Below are positions 56,522-64,000 of a stretch of DNA of 64,000 nt, one piece after another. Source of the stretch: Armigeres subalbatus (taxonomy: Eukaryota; Arthropoda; Insecta; Diptera; Culicidae); the NCBI RefSeq assembly GCF_024139115.2, contig NW_026942849.1, forward strand, positions 44,035 through 108,034. Reading direction: 5' to 3'. Every line of letters begins with the position of its first letter. The stretch's first letter is position 1. A program made the translations under genes and the position numbers. Under the pieces are notes generated by a model that had not been told where the DNA came from, did not search any database, and was given only the letters and a program-made list of their open reading frames with translations.

Positions 56522-57433
56522 ACACAATAATTCTTACGACGAATGAAATAACCCTTTCGATTTTGTGCTCACTCCGGTAACAATTTATTCCAAACATCAT
56601 TCTAAGCATACCTTCCGGTCAAGTAGCGCTCTCCACGATAATGGTTTGACGGATCAGCTCCCGATTGATCACCCAGAAACATTTGTTTCGCAAGACGCCA
56701 GCAATTTCCAAGACTGTTTTCACTGTAATGAAACCAACCATTGAGCAATCCGGCAGGCTTCAAACTGTCGTCGTTCAGAATCTGAATCTGAATCAGAACT
56801 TACCTTTGAAACCGAAAATCTTCTCCATTACCGTCATTTTTTGTGACGGTGACTGTGTAAACAAATTAGCAAACAAATTCCCGCTGGCGGCCAACCACAG
56901 TTATCCGAATCAATTGTGCAGCGCAATCATTTTATTAATCAATCACCACTAATCACTTCCTTTTTACCAATTTTATTTCTATTCTTTGAAGGTACACATT
57001 TGTTTTTAATCAAAATTTTTATTCCTGCAACTTTGCTTGCGGCAAAGCCGGCCATCTTCTTTCTGCAGCAAACGAAAACTATCTGCCCAGCTGTCAGTTG
57101 AGGATATTCTTTTAGATGCTATTTCGCATTGTCGCGCTGTAAAAATACATAAAGTTATACGCAATGAGCTACTTTTAGAGGTAGCATTAAGTTCGATTTG
57201 CAACCTGCATGATGTGCACCATTTTGAATGTAGTCGAATGCGCAGATGAACAGGTAATCTTATGTCAATTTCACGCAATGAATAAAATGTTTGGGTTGAT
57301 TAGATATCACAACGAGCAATGCAATAAGACATTGATTAGATGTGAAAATACGTGAAATCTATTATTACATAGAATTTTCGGATACGTTTACGGTAGTTAC
57401 GTCCCAGCATATTAATATTTTTTTTGCTGTGTA
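56522..57433. other. no recognised feature
   Basis: Mixed-composition DNA with frames up to 95 codons, none with a recognised motif. Confidence 0.4.
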
Positions 57434-57524
57434 GGGGCCATCCAGAAACCACGTGGTCATATTTTTGAAGATTTTCAACCCCCCTCCCCCCATGTGGCTT
57501 ATTGTTAGGTGATATATCTCCACT
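57434..57524. mobile_element. truncated MITE (left end only)
   Basis: GGGGCCATCCAGAAACCACG...CACCCCCTCCC-type run; the form of a common mosquito MITE whose right end would repeat CCACGTGGTTTCTGGATGGC. That end is missing; the 300-bp dispersed repeat follows. Confidence 0.6.
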
Positions 57525-57815
57525 GGCTTCCACACTGATATTCTTCCCTCCCCCTTCATACGGGAGCTTGGCAGAAGGAAGGTCGTGCGATATGTGCCAT
57601 CACAAATATTGCCCTCCGCTCGCTTTCAAATCGACTTCTATAGAAACATTCTTCATGCCTGCCGTATCCTAACGGAACTATCAATTCTATACTTTCGCCT
57701 CTAATGCTATCATGAACATGTACGTCCAAGTTTGGAAGATGATATTAGCATTTCCATATCATTGTAAATCGTTTAACTTCACGTAGAAGTAACACACACG
57801 AAATCATTAATTTAG
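57525..57815 (+). repeat. 300-bp dispersed repeat, copy 2
   Basis: Same sequence as 30723-31024 with few differences. Directly followed here by a mariner-type transposase relic, which is absent at copy 1. Confidence 0.85.
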
Positions 57816-57818
57816 AAA

Positions 57819-58110
57819 ACTGAAGTTTTCATCCCTGAAGCGACCATAAGTGGGCAAATTTACAAGGAGGAGTGTCTTCAGAAGCGATTTTTGCCATCAA
57901 TTCAATCACACGACTGTCTGGTGTTGCTTTGGCCTGACTTAACAAGCTGCCATTACAGACGGGATGTGGTGGAATGGTATGAACCGAATGATAATGACGT
58001 TATTGTAAAACTATCAACCTACTAAAATGCCCAAATGTTCGTCCAAACGAAAATATTAGGCAATTATCATATAGGAAACTTGAGAAATGGTGCAAAACAA
58101 TCATAAAACC
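57819..58110 (+). pseudogene. mariner-type transposase relic
   Basis: In frame from about 57819: TISGQIYKEECLQKR, then LLWPDLTSCHYRRDVVEWYE, the block holding the second catalytic Asp of the mariner/DDE_3 family. A stop occurs at about 58023-58025. Beyond it the expected PNCP...RPIE block is only a trace. The N-terminal half is missing. The downstream TTGACCCACCTTTTTCGAC (about 58288) might be an element end. Confidence 0.75.
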
Positions 58111-58430
58111 ATCTTATATGAAAAAGAGGTGTGAAAAATGACAGATTAAGTTGATCGTTCTACTGTGCAAAAAATAACCAGTGGTATTGAGAGAAAAGGC
58201 CGAGATTTCATCCGTAATGCCAATGAATCATTTTTCGATATTTTTTCCTTCAAAGTTTATTAAATTCCCTGTATAATAAAACTTGACCCACCTTTTTCGA
58301 CAAAGAAATGTCTCATTTCGTGCGGCCAAATGCTAAGTGGATCAAGCTTTAGAATGGTTGTAGAATAGATTTTATATATCTGAGGGCAAGAAGACTAAAA
58401 TATAAAAGACCGTTTTGAACGATTTTGTTG
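58111..58430. other. AT-rich flank, possible end of the mariner relic
   Basis: No frame or repeat can be supported beyond the possible terminal sequence near 58288. Confidence 0.35.
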
Positions 58431-58625
58431 AACCGTCTAAGACGAATTAAGTACTCTCCATTTAATTCCACCAATTATTTTCGATATCTTTGCAGATACG
58501 TATTTCGACCACAACTGTGTGGTCGTCTTCAGTGTCTCGTACTTGAGTCGACTTGAAGAAAACAATCGCAACTTACCTACTTTATTTACCTATACAGTTA
58601 ATTACTTTTTAATCTCGAAATCTAT
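58431..58625 (-). repeat. Penelope-like element 3' end, inverted copy
   Basis: Antisense reading matches the 3' end of the Penelope-like element at 60950-61038 and 62529-62652, including GTCTTAGACGGTT and the hammerhead-like motif (58493-58537). It lies head-to-head with the coding fragment that follows, an arrangement usual for these elements. Confidence 0.8.
58493..58537 (-). ncRNA. hammerhead-ribozyme-like motif
   Basis: Antisense: CTGAAGA (CUGANGA core), a 7-bp hairpin GACCACA...TGTGGTC, GAAA, then ATACGTATC with the cleavage-site C. Short stem III forms are known for Penelope-like elements. The first base pair of stem II is not ideal (an extra C follows the core), so activity is uncertain. 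Confidence 0.5.
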
Positions 58626-58639
58626 AGGAAGCCCACGAC

Positions 58640-58873
58640 ATGAGAGTCATCCCATATACATCGAACCATTCGTACCAACATAAAATGGCAGCATTTCATC
58701 ACATGATCCACAGGATGCAGACGATACCCCTGAGCGAAGAAGGAAAAACGAAGGAACTACAATACATCTTGGAAACAGCGAAGATCAACGGATACCGGGA
58801 GAGGGCTATACGAGCGATCATCAACAAGAAGGAAAGGACGTTAAATTCCAAAAATGTCGCTAGAATAAACTAG
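58640..58873 (+). pseudogene. Penelope-like RT, C-terminal fragment
   Basis: 77 codons: the HKMAAFHHMIHRM...LETAKINGYRERAIRAIINKKE block typical of the region between RT and endonuclease in Penelope-like elements. It is cut off by unrelated sequence at about 58840. The last 42 bases before the break recur at 60334-60377, where the next part begins. Confidence 0.8.
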
Positions 58874-59298
58874 CTTCTAACGAAATTTTACGGAATTTCG
58901 TGGAATTTCAAACAAATTTAAAATTATTATATTTAAACCATACTTTATATTATCAAAAATTTCGGCTGCGCCGCTGAACAAACTAAAAAAACTGTTTTCA
59001 AAACTTTATGTTATGCAAATTTTCTACTAACGCCTACTACATTACCCCATTCTGAGTTGACAAATACATATTTAGTTTTCTTCTATAAAACGTCTTCAGT
59101 GTTTTGTTAGAAATAGGGTATCTGTTCCTATATCAATAACAATAAGGCAATGCGCATATGAAATGCATTGATTTCTCACCCAATAATCAAGAAACATTAG
59201 AATAATTATGCTCGGCTCATGTAATTTTTAATTGAAAACAATTTGGTAACTTTAAAAATGAAATTTTTTACCCTATTTGACAGAAAACAAAAAGTATC
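58874..59298. other. no recognised feature
   Basis: AT-rich sequence between the Penelope-like fragment and the SINE. Confidence 0.4.
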
Positions 59299-59570
59299 GT
59301 CTTCTTTGATGGCTCTACATTCTTAATGGGACCTGGACTGATTTTCAACATAGTATTCTATTAGCATTTCCTCAGTTATTAATTGAAAGCTTTTCTATGC
59401 CCGCCATTGCATGAGTATGTATTTTGTGTGGCAAGTACAATGGATACACTATTCCCAGGGTGTTGAGAATGTTTCCAACCCGAAAGCATCCTAGACCAAA
59501 CCGAGAATCGAACACGCCATCTCCGGATTGACAATCCTACACCTTTGCTCGCAAGGCTACTGGAGCTCCC
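59299..59570 (-). mobile_element. Feilai-like tRNA-derived SINE
   Basis: Antisense 272-bp element with a tRNA-related head (GGGAGCTCCAGTAGCCTTGC, B-box GTTCGATTCTCGGTT), a body TGCAATGGCGGGCATAGAAA...TAATAACTGAGGAAATGC, and a tail TCAAAGAAGA. Flanked by the direct repeat AAAAAGTATC (59289-59298, 59571-59580). Body and tail match what I know of Feilai, the abundant Aedes SINE. Confidence 0.9.
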
Positions 59571-59580
59571 AAAAAGTATC

Positions 59581-59949
59581 TTTAACTCAATTTTTGGGAT
59601 ATGGGCTAAATATTTGAGACGTCAGGCTTAGAGTGTAAATGTAATAAGATACGATGTCTTTTTCTAGCGCCTTTTTCCTTTTAAAAGCCGATTTGTCCAC
59701 CTCCGTTTAGGCCTCAAACTAGGATTAAGTTAAGAAGGCTTTTAGGAAAACAAAAAGCAACATTTGAGGTTCCCGCACTATTCTACGGATTTATGGCAGT
59801 GTTTTATGGAACAATCAGGTTTTTTGTTTATGAATCTTTTTTCATTTTTTTCACGGATCATTCTTTATTATGCATATGCTAAAGAATGTTTTGCCTTCAG
59901 CTCATACTGTTCATAGCAGCTGTTTCTTGCACTGAACTGAAAGCGTACT
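59581..59949. other. no recognised feature
   Basis: AT-rich sequence without supported features. Confidence 0.4.
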
Positions 59950-60333
59950 TTGGCTAATCCAATCCGATTCTGTAAATCACAAAGCATGAACCGTTTTACG
60001 CGAGTAAACCTTTGGCTTTATGATCCACTGAATTCTTTGATCACATGGGATGCAACCAATTTTGGGAATGTATCCAATTTGGTTCTGATGTTTACAATTG
60101 GACCATTTTTGAAAAAAATAACAACCCTTTGGTTATGGGTGTAAATATTGAAGCCTACACTACAGAGAATTCTTCGATAACCTGGAACGGAATAATTGTT
60201 AAATACGTTAGATGGATCTATGGATCAAAAGGGGATGAACCATTTAAAAATAAGACCTGTACTTCATGACGTTAATAAAAATAAGAGGAAGGGTGAGTCT
60301 CTGAATTCTCCACTTCCTTCTAAAAATCAAAGG
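59950..60333 (+). pseudogene. jockey 5' repeats plus ORF1 N-terminal fragment, third copy
   Basis: Repeats of the TTTGGTTATGGGTGTAAATA/GATCAAAAGGGGATGAACC type lead into MDQKGMNHLKI (60235 onward), matching 35870 and 42780. The fragment ends abruptly at 60333, where Penelope-like sequence starts. Confidence 0.8.
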
Positions 60334-60884
60334 AGAGGACTATACGAGCGATCATCAACAAGAAGGAAAGGACCCTACGACGAAATGGACATACAACGCT
60401 GACACTGATCGATGAACCGTTGAAAAGAGTTTCGATCCCATATGATAAACACATCACCAACCAGCTACGCCCTCGACTAAGGAAATTCGGCATAGTATAG
60501 CATAAAGCATTCGATCTAGTATTCTCCAGTAGAAGCAACCAACTCAAGTCTCTATTGGGTTCAACAAAGGATAGAGCAGAAATGTTGAATAAGGCAGGCG
60601 TTTATAAAATAAGTTGTTCCCAATGTGACAAAATCTATGTAGGCCAAACAAAGAGATCATTAGATAAAAGGTTCAAGGAACATATGGCGGAAGTAAGTGA
60701 GGCGAAAAGAGAAAACGATAAGGGATTACATTACGAATTTAGATCTAAGGTAGCAGAGCATGTGTATAAGGAAAATCACCCAATTACGGCATCAAATATT
60801 AAAATCTTAAGAAATGTCTCTTCCGCATGGAAACTCGATGTAGCTGAGAGTTTGGAAATCTACCGACAGGTAAAACAGCGCTGA
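60334..60884 (+). pseudogene. Penelope-like element, GIY-YIG endonuclease end
   Basis: Continues the RT-endonuclease linker (LIDEPLKRVSIPYDKHI) and holds the endonuclease: GVYKISCSQCDKIYVGQTKR is the GIY...YIG motif with a Cys pair, followed by SLDKRFKEHMAE with the catalytic Arg. One in-frame stop at 60498-60500 breaks it. ORF end QVKQR stop at 60882-60884. The endonuclease nicks target DNA for priming in this class. Confidence 0.9.
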
Positions 60885-61038
60885 TGAATAAGGATCAGGG
60901 AAACGGCAGCTCCTGGCTCTTCAAGTTTCTACCTAAGCAATAAAGTAATTAACTGTATAGGTAAATAAAGTAGGCAAATAAGATTAGATTAGGTGCCTAG
61001 CGTAGTATAAATAGTGTAAGTTGCGATTGTTTTCTTCA
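60885..61038 (+). other. Penelope-like 3' untranslated region
   Basis: TAACTGTATAGGTAAATAAA...GTTGCGATTGTTTTCTTCA; mirrored at 58560-58612. Interrupted at 61038 by the hAT-type insertion and resumed at 62529. Confidence 0.75.
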
Positions 61039-61265
61039 TAGGCTGACCAGATCATTCCGGTGAAAAAACGGGACTATGGCAGTTGCAAAACGGGACATGC
61101 CAAAAAACCTTGTGACAAAACTCAAGAGCTGTGGAACTTATGCGCTTAATTTTCATTTTCCATGTAAGTAGTTAGTGAAAGCATAACCAGCATAATCTTC
61201 TATTGTATTAATTAAGTTAATTGTGGAAAAATATTAAACTACAACAGTGATGAACTTTATTAATA

Positions 61266-61535
61266 ACTAGTTGACCCGGCAGACGTTGTCCTGCATAGTA
61301 GGCGAGAATGTGCATTCCGAACTGCCCATGTAAAGTTCGCATAGGAATCACAATTTTAGTTATTCACGGTTTGCTCACCTTTACTCGTAATTTTCCCATT
61401 AGGAAATATCATATAAACCCGTCGGAAACTATAACGAATGTTTCTGCTGAAGAGATGAAAAAAATCCATCCAGCCGTTTTCGAGTTATGCGGATACGAAC
61501 ACAGACCATTTCATTTTTATATATAAGAAGATTTA
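61266..61535 (+). repeat. fragment of an insect non-LTR/SINE repeat
   Basis: TAGTTGACCCGGCAGACGTT at the left and CCATCCAGCCGTTTTCGAGT...TTCATTTTTATATATAAGAAG at the right are the typical ends of a widespread insect retro-repeat. Nested in the hAT-type element. Confidence 0.6.
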
Positions 61536-62067
61536 AAAATAACAAAATAACAAAAAATAGTCAAAGTCCATTTAAAGCCGGTCTGGGCATTAGAAAGATA
61601 AGAAAAAAAATGTCAAAAGACAAATTCTAAAAGAGCAATAGGCAGCGATTATTGATTTCCCATGCTAAAACGTATTCTAATGAATGTAGGGAAAATCTTC
61701 AGATAAGAATAACAAGAATCTCAACAAGGAAAGAACATAAATAAAACGTAATTTTGATTGTTTCCATGAATATGGTTGGCGTTGTCCATTGCGTCCAAAA
61801 AGGGGGGACTCATACAATAAAATAAACCATGGCTAATTTGTAGGCTAGCTTATAGCTCGGACTCTAGGAGATTTACGCCGGATTATATTTTAAATCGGGC
61901 CAACGGAATCCCATAGACTCCGCGCACACATATGGAAGCGAAATTTTCAGCCAAGCTCCTGATCTGTAAACTAGCCTTAAAGTACGTGAGGACTGAAATC
62001 CGAACAAATGTTTCTCGGTTTGCCTTTAACTCGATTTTGTTCAGCTGATTTATGAACAATTTTTTAA

Positions 62068-62195
62068 TCAACCGTCTAAGGCGAGTTTAGTACTTTCCAT
62101 TTAATTCCACTACGTTTTGTTATCTTTGCAGCAAAGATAACAAAACGTAGTGGCATTAAACGGAAAGTACTAAACTCATCTTAGACGGTTGAATA
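62068..62195. repeat. palindrome made of two Penelope-like 3' termini
   Basis: AACCGTCTAAGGCGAGTTTA...CTTTGCAGCAAAGATAAC...TCTTAGACGGTT: two inverted copies of the last 60 bp of the Penelope-like element meet at TGCA. Nested in the hAT-type element. Confidence 0.85.
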
Positions 62196-62528
62196 CATTC
62201 CACTAAAAAGAGCCAACAATATTTTTTGTTTTCTGAAAATGAAAATGAACTTAATCTGGAAATAGATAGCATTTTTTTTAAAGCAACACTTATAACCTAA
62301 CATCTCAAACTTTATGGATGGGTTTCGTCCACGTTCGTTGTATTTGGTTTTAGATTCCTGACGAAAATATTGAATTTGTTTGAATAATATTTTGGAGCTC
62401 GTTGGACGAATCAATGCAAAAACGGGACAAATTGAGGATTTTTTAGATTACGACGGGACAGCCCAATAAGGTATAAAAAACGGGACTGTCCCGTTAAATA
62501 CGGTACGTCTGGTCAGCCTATTTCTTCA

Positions 62529-62655
62529 AATCGAGTCAAGTACGAGACACTGAAGACGACCACACAGTTGTGGTTGAAATACGTATCTGCAAAGATATCA
62601 AAAATAATTGGTGGAATTAAATGAAGAGTACTTAATTCGTCTTAGACGGTTGAAT
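62529..62655 (+). repeat. Penelope-like element 3' end after the hAT insertion
   Basis: Resumes at AATCGAGTCAAGTACGAGAC and ends GTCTTAGACGGTTG. Contains the second hammerhead-like motif. Confidence 0.85.
62545..62590 (+). ncRNA. hammerhead-ribozyme-like motif, sense copy
   Basis: CTGAAGA (62550-62556), stem II GACCACA...TGTGGTT, GAAA, ATACGTATC. It lies downstream of the endonuclease ORF in sense orientation, as reported for Penelope-like elements. One stem II pair is G-U here. Confidence 0.5.
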
Positions 62656-64000
62656 ACATTCCACTAAAAGAGCTTACTATATTTTTCCGATTTTGTTGTA
62701 CGACCTCCAGACTGCCAGTAAGAGCGATGACCTATTATCACCCCCCAGACCCATTGTCACCCCCGATGGCGGTAAAACAAAACATAAGTTTTTCGTTATT
62801 TAACTGCAGATTTGATTTTTTCCTCTAGTGATTCGAATATCCGGAGGATTCGATTATCCGGAGTGAAAAAAATCGATACTCTGGATATTCGAGCCCGACC
62901 TGCACCACATATCCTTACTAAATTGTTACTTGGGTTTAGGTACGTTCGTCGTAATTCGTTGGTACAGTTGAGTTGCAGTAAATTTCAATTTTAAGTTGAT
63001 TATTAGAAGTTTTTGAAAAAATGCGTCTCATCTCATATATAATTTATTTAATGCGACACTTCCGCTGACACCGGTTCATATATGTATGAACATCATACCT
63101 TGAGCTATGCTTGCCAATATTTCGTTTCCAAAACAGTTTGCTTCCAATGATGGCTAAACTTCCGTGAACACAACACAGTACAATGTACAAGAAAATCAAC
63201 TGAAAAAACCGAAAAAAAAAGTTTGTTCTTGATGGCAATACCTTCAAATCAACACTGAAACGCAGAAACGGTTGCGTTTACCAATAAAACATGCTTTCAG
63301 AGATAACGTAGCGCAGTTTACAGCAGTCGAAGATAACAAAATTCATTCAATTCATGACGTGCTTATCTTGAACACCAACTGTACTGCCGCTAACAACCGC
63401 AAGTCGAGCATGTCCTCCAAATGACCTCTATGTGGTACGTTAATTTTTCGGATCGACAACTTTATTTATTCTGCAGCGCGGTTTGTATGTACACAGCAAA
63501 AAAAATATTAATATGCCGCGACGTAACTCTGCGAAACGTACCTAAAAATTCTACGTAAAAGCAGATTTTGCGTATTTTTACATCACATTGATGCGTTTGT
63601 ACATGGATCAACGTAAAATCTAATTGGAGAAAATGTTTTTATGATTACGTTAAACAAACATAAAATTGCCTGCACATTTAATATTTTTTTACATAAGAAA
63701 TGCTGCACTTTATGTCAGGCAAGAAGTCAACAAAATATTAAATTAAAAAGTGTGATATTGCACGTATTTAGTGTAATATGACCACGTAAAACGGAAACAA
63801 TCAGAACTGTCATCTCAATCGGGCAATGAGTTGCCATTTTGTTGTTGTTATTCGTCTGAAATAAAACTCAGATTGTAGCAGTGAAAACCCCGGAAAAAAA
63901 CTGAATTCCTCACGAAATTAGTGCATGGACGCCCCGTCGACAATCCAGGATTCATTCCGACAGAAGAGAGTCAACAGGTAAGATTTTTTCCGATGCACGG
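62656..64000. other. mostly unassigned, with a MITE-like stretch at 63492-63790
   Basis: 62820-62895 has TCGAATATCCGGAGGATTCG and an inverted CTCTGGATATTCGAG partner. 63492-63790 begins ACACAGCAAAAAAAATA and holds many ACGTAA/TTACGT words, like 51998-52195. No coding supported. Confidence 0.4.

Larger units (their letters stand above)
61039..62520. mobile_element. hAT-type element with 8-bp target duplication
   Basis: Ends TAGGCTGACCAGA (61039) and TCTGGTCAGCCTA (to 62520) are inverted, and TTTCTTCA flanks both (61031-61038, 62521-62528). Subterminal AACGGGACTATGG / GGACTGTCCCGTT repeats also invert. An 8-bp duplication is the mark of hAT elements. 1,482 bp, no transposase; it contains other repeats. 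Confidence 0.9.

Noticed and set aside
60881..60905. CTGATGA ... GAAAC after the Penelope-like stop codon as a hammerhead
   Set aside because: No convincing stem II or stem III can be drawn; the better candidates are at 62545 and 58493.

Overview
The window looks like heterochromatin-like, repeat-packed DNA from a mosquito, most probably an Aedes species. The reasons are a Feilai-type tRNA-derived SINE, an RTE element, jockey-clade and Penelope-like retroelements, an env-bearing gypsy-group element (errantivirus type), several mosquito-style MITE families, and spliceosomal introns of 62 bp. I see no confident host protein-coding gene. Nearly every real coding stretch belongs to a mobile element, and most are broken.

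Layout. 1-2020: degenerate 12/24-bp GGAATTCC-type repeat. 2311-2607: two hairpins. 2665-2825: TG microsatellite. 2894-5331: a pogo/Jerky-like transposase gene with two short introns, split by a 452-bp retro-insert. 5400-8305: MITEs, a purine tract facing a pyrimidine tract (6606-7350), and simple repeats. 9230-12260: partly tandem non-coding units that carry a TATA box and, about 280-330 bp downstream, a stem-loop resembling the 3' end of replication-dependent histone mRNAs. 14665-29237: a full-length gypsy-group element with near-identical 274/277-bp LTRs and a CGCG target duplication; its pol is interrupted by an antisense RTE element (about 19185-22590) and its env by about 3.9 kb of DNA-element sequence (23658-27526).

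29238-35870 holds MITE candidates, a 5'-truncated jockey-like RT fragment, and the ORF1 and start of ORF2 of a second jockey-clade element, with a TTA-flanked MITE inside ORF1. 35510-43113 is a giant inverted repeat (arms about 3.5 kb) carrying the 5' repeats of that jockey element, a tRNA-like sequence in each arm, and a 703-bp element in one arm only. 44598-51984 is a second large inverted arrangement: three copies (one +, two tandem -) of a 1.5-kb unit that again has a TATA box and a histone-like stem-loop at a fixed distance of about 423 bp. 52530-56330: more GGAATTCC repeat, then a 0.65-kb AAATTA hexanucleotide array with an AAATTT core. 57434-64000: MITE pieces, a mariner transposase relic, a Feilai-like SINE, and a Penelope-like element with a GIY-YIG endonuclease, a hammerhead-like motif, and a hAT-type insertion with an 8-bp target duplication.

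The most interesting signal is the recurrent non-coding unit with TATA box plus histone-type stem-loop, found in two unrelated-looking repeat families. If real, these are mobile or tandem units whose transcripts would end by histone-type processing rather than polyadenylation. This is inferred from sequence pattern only.
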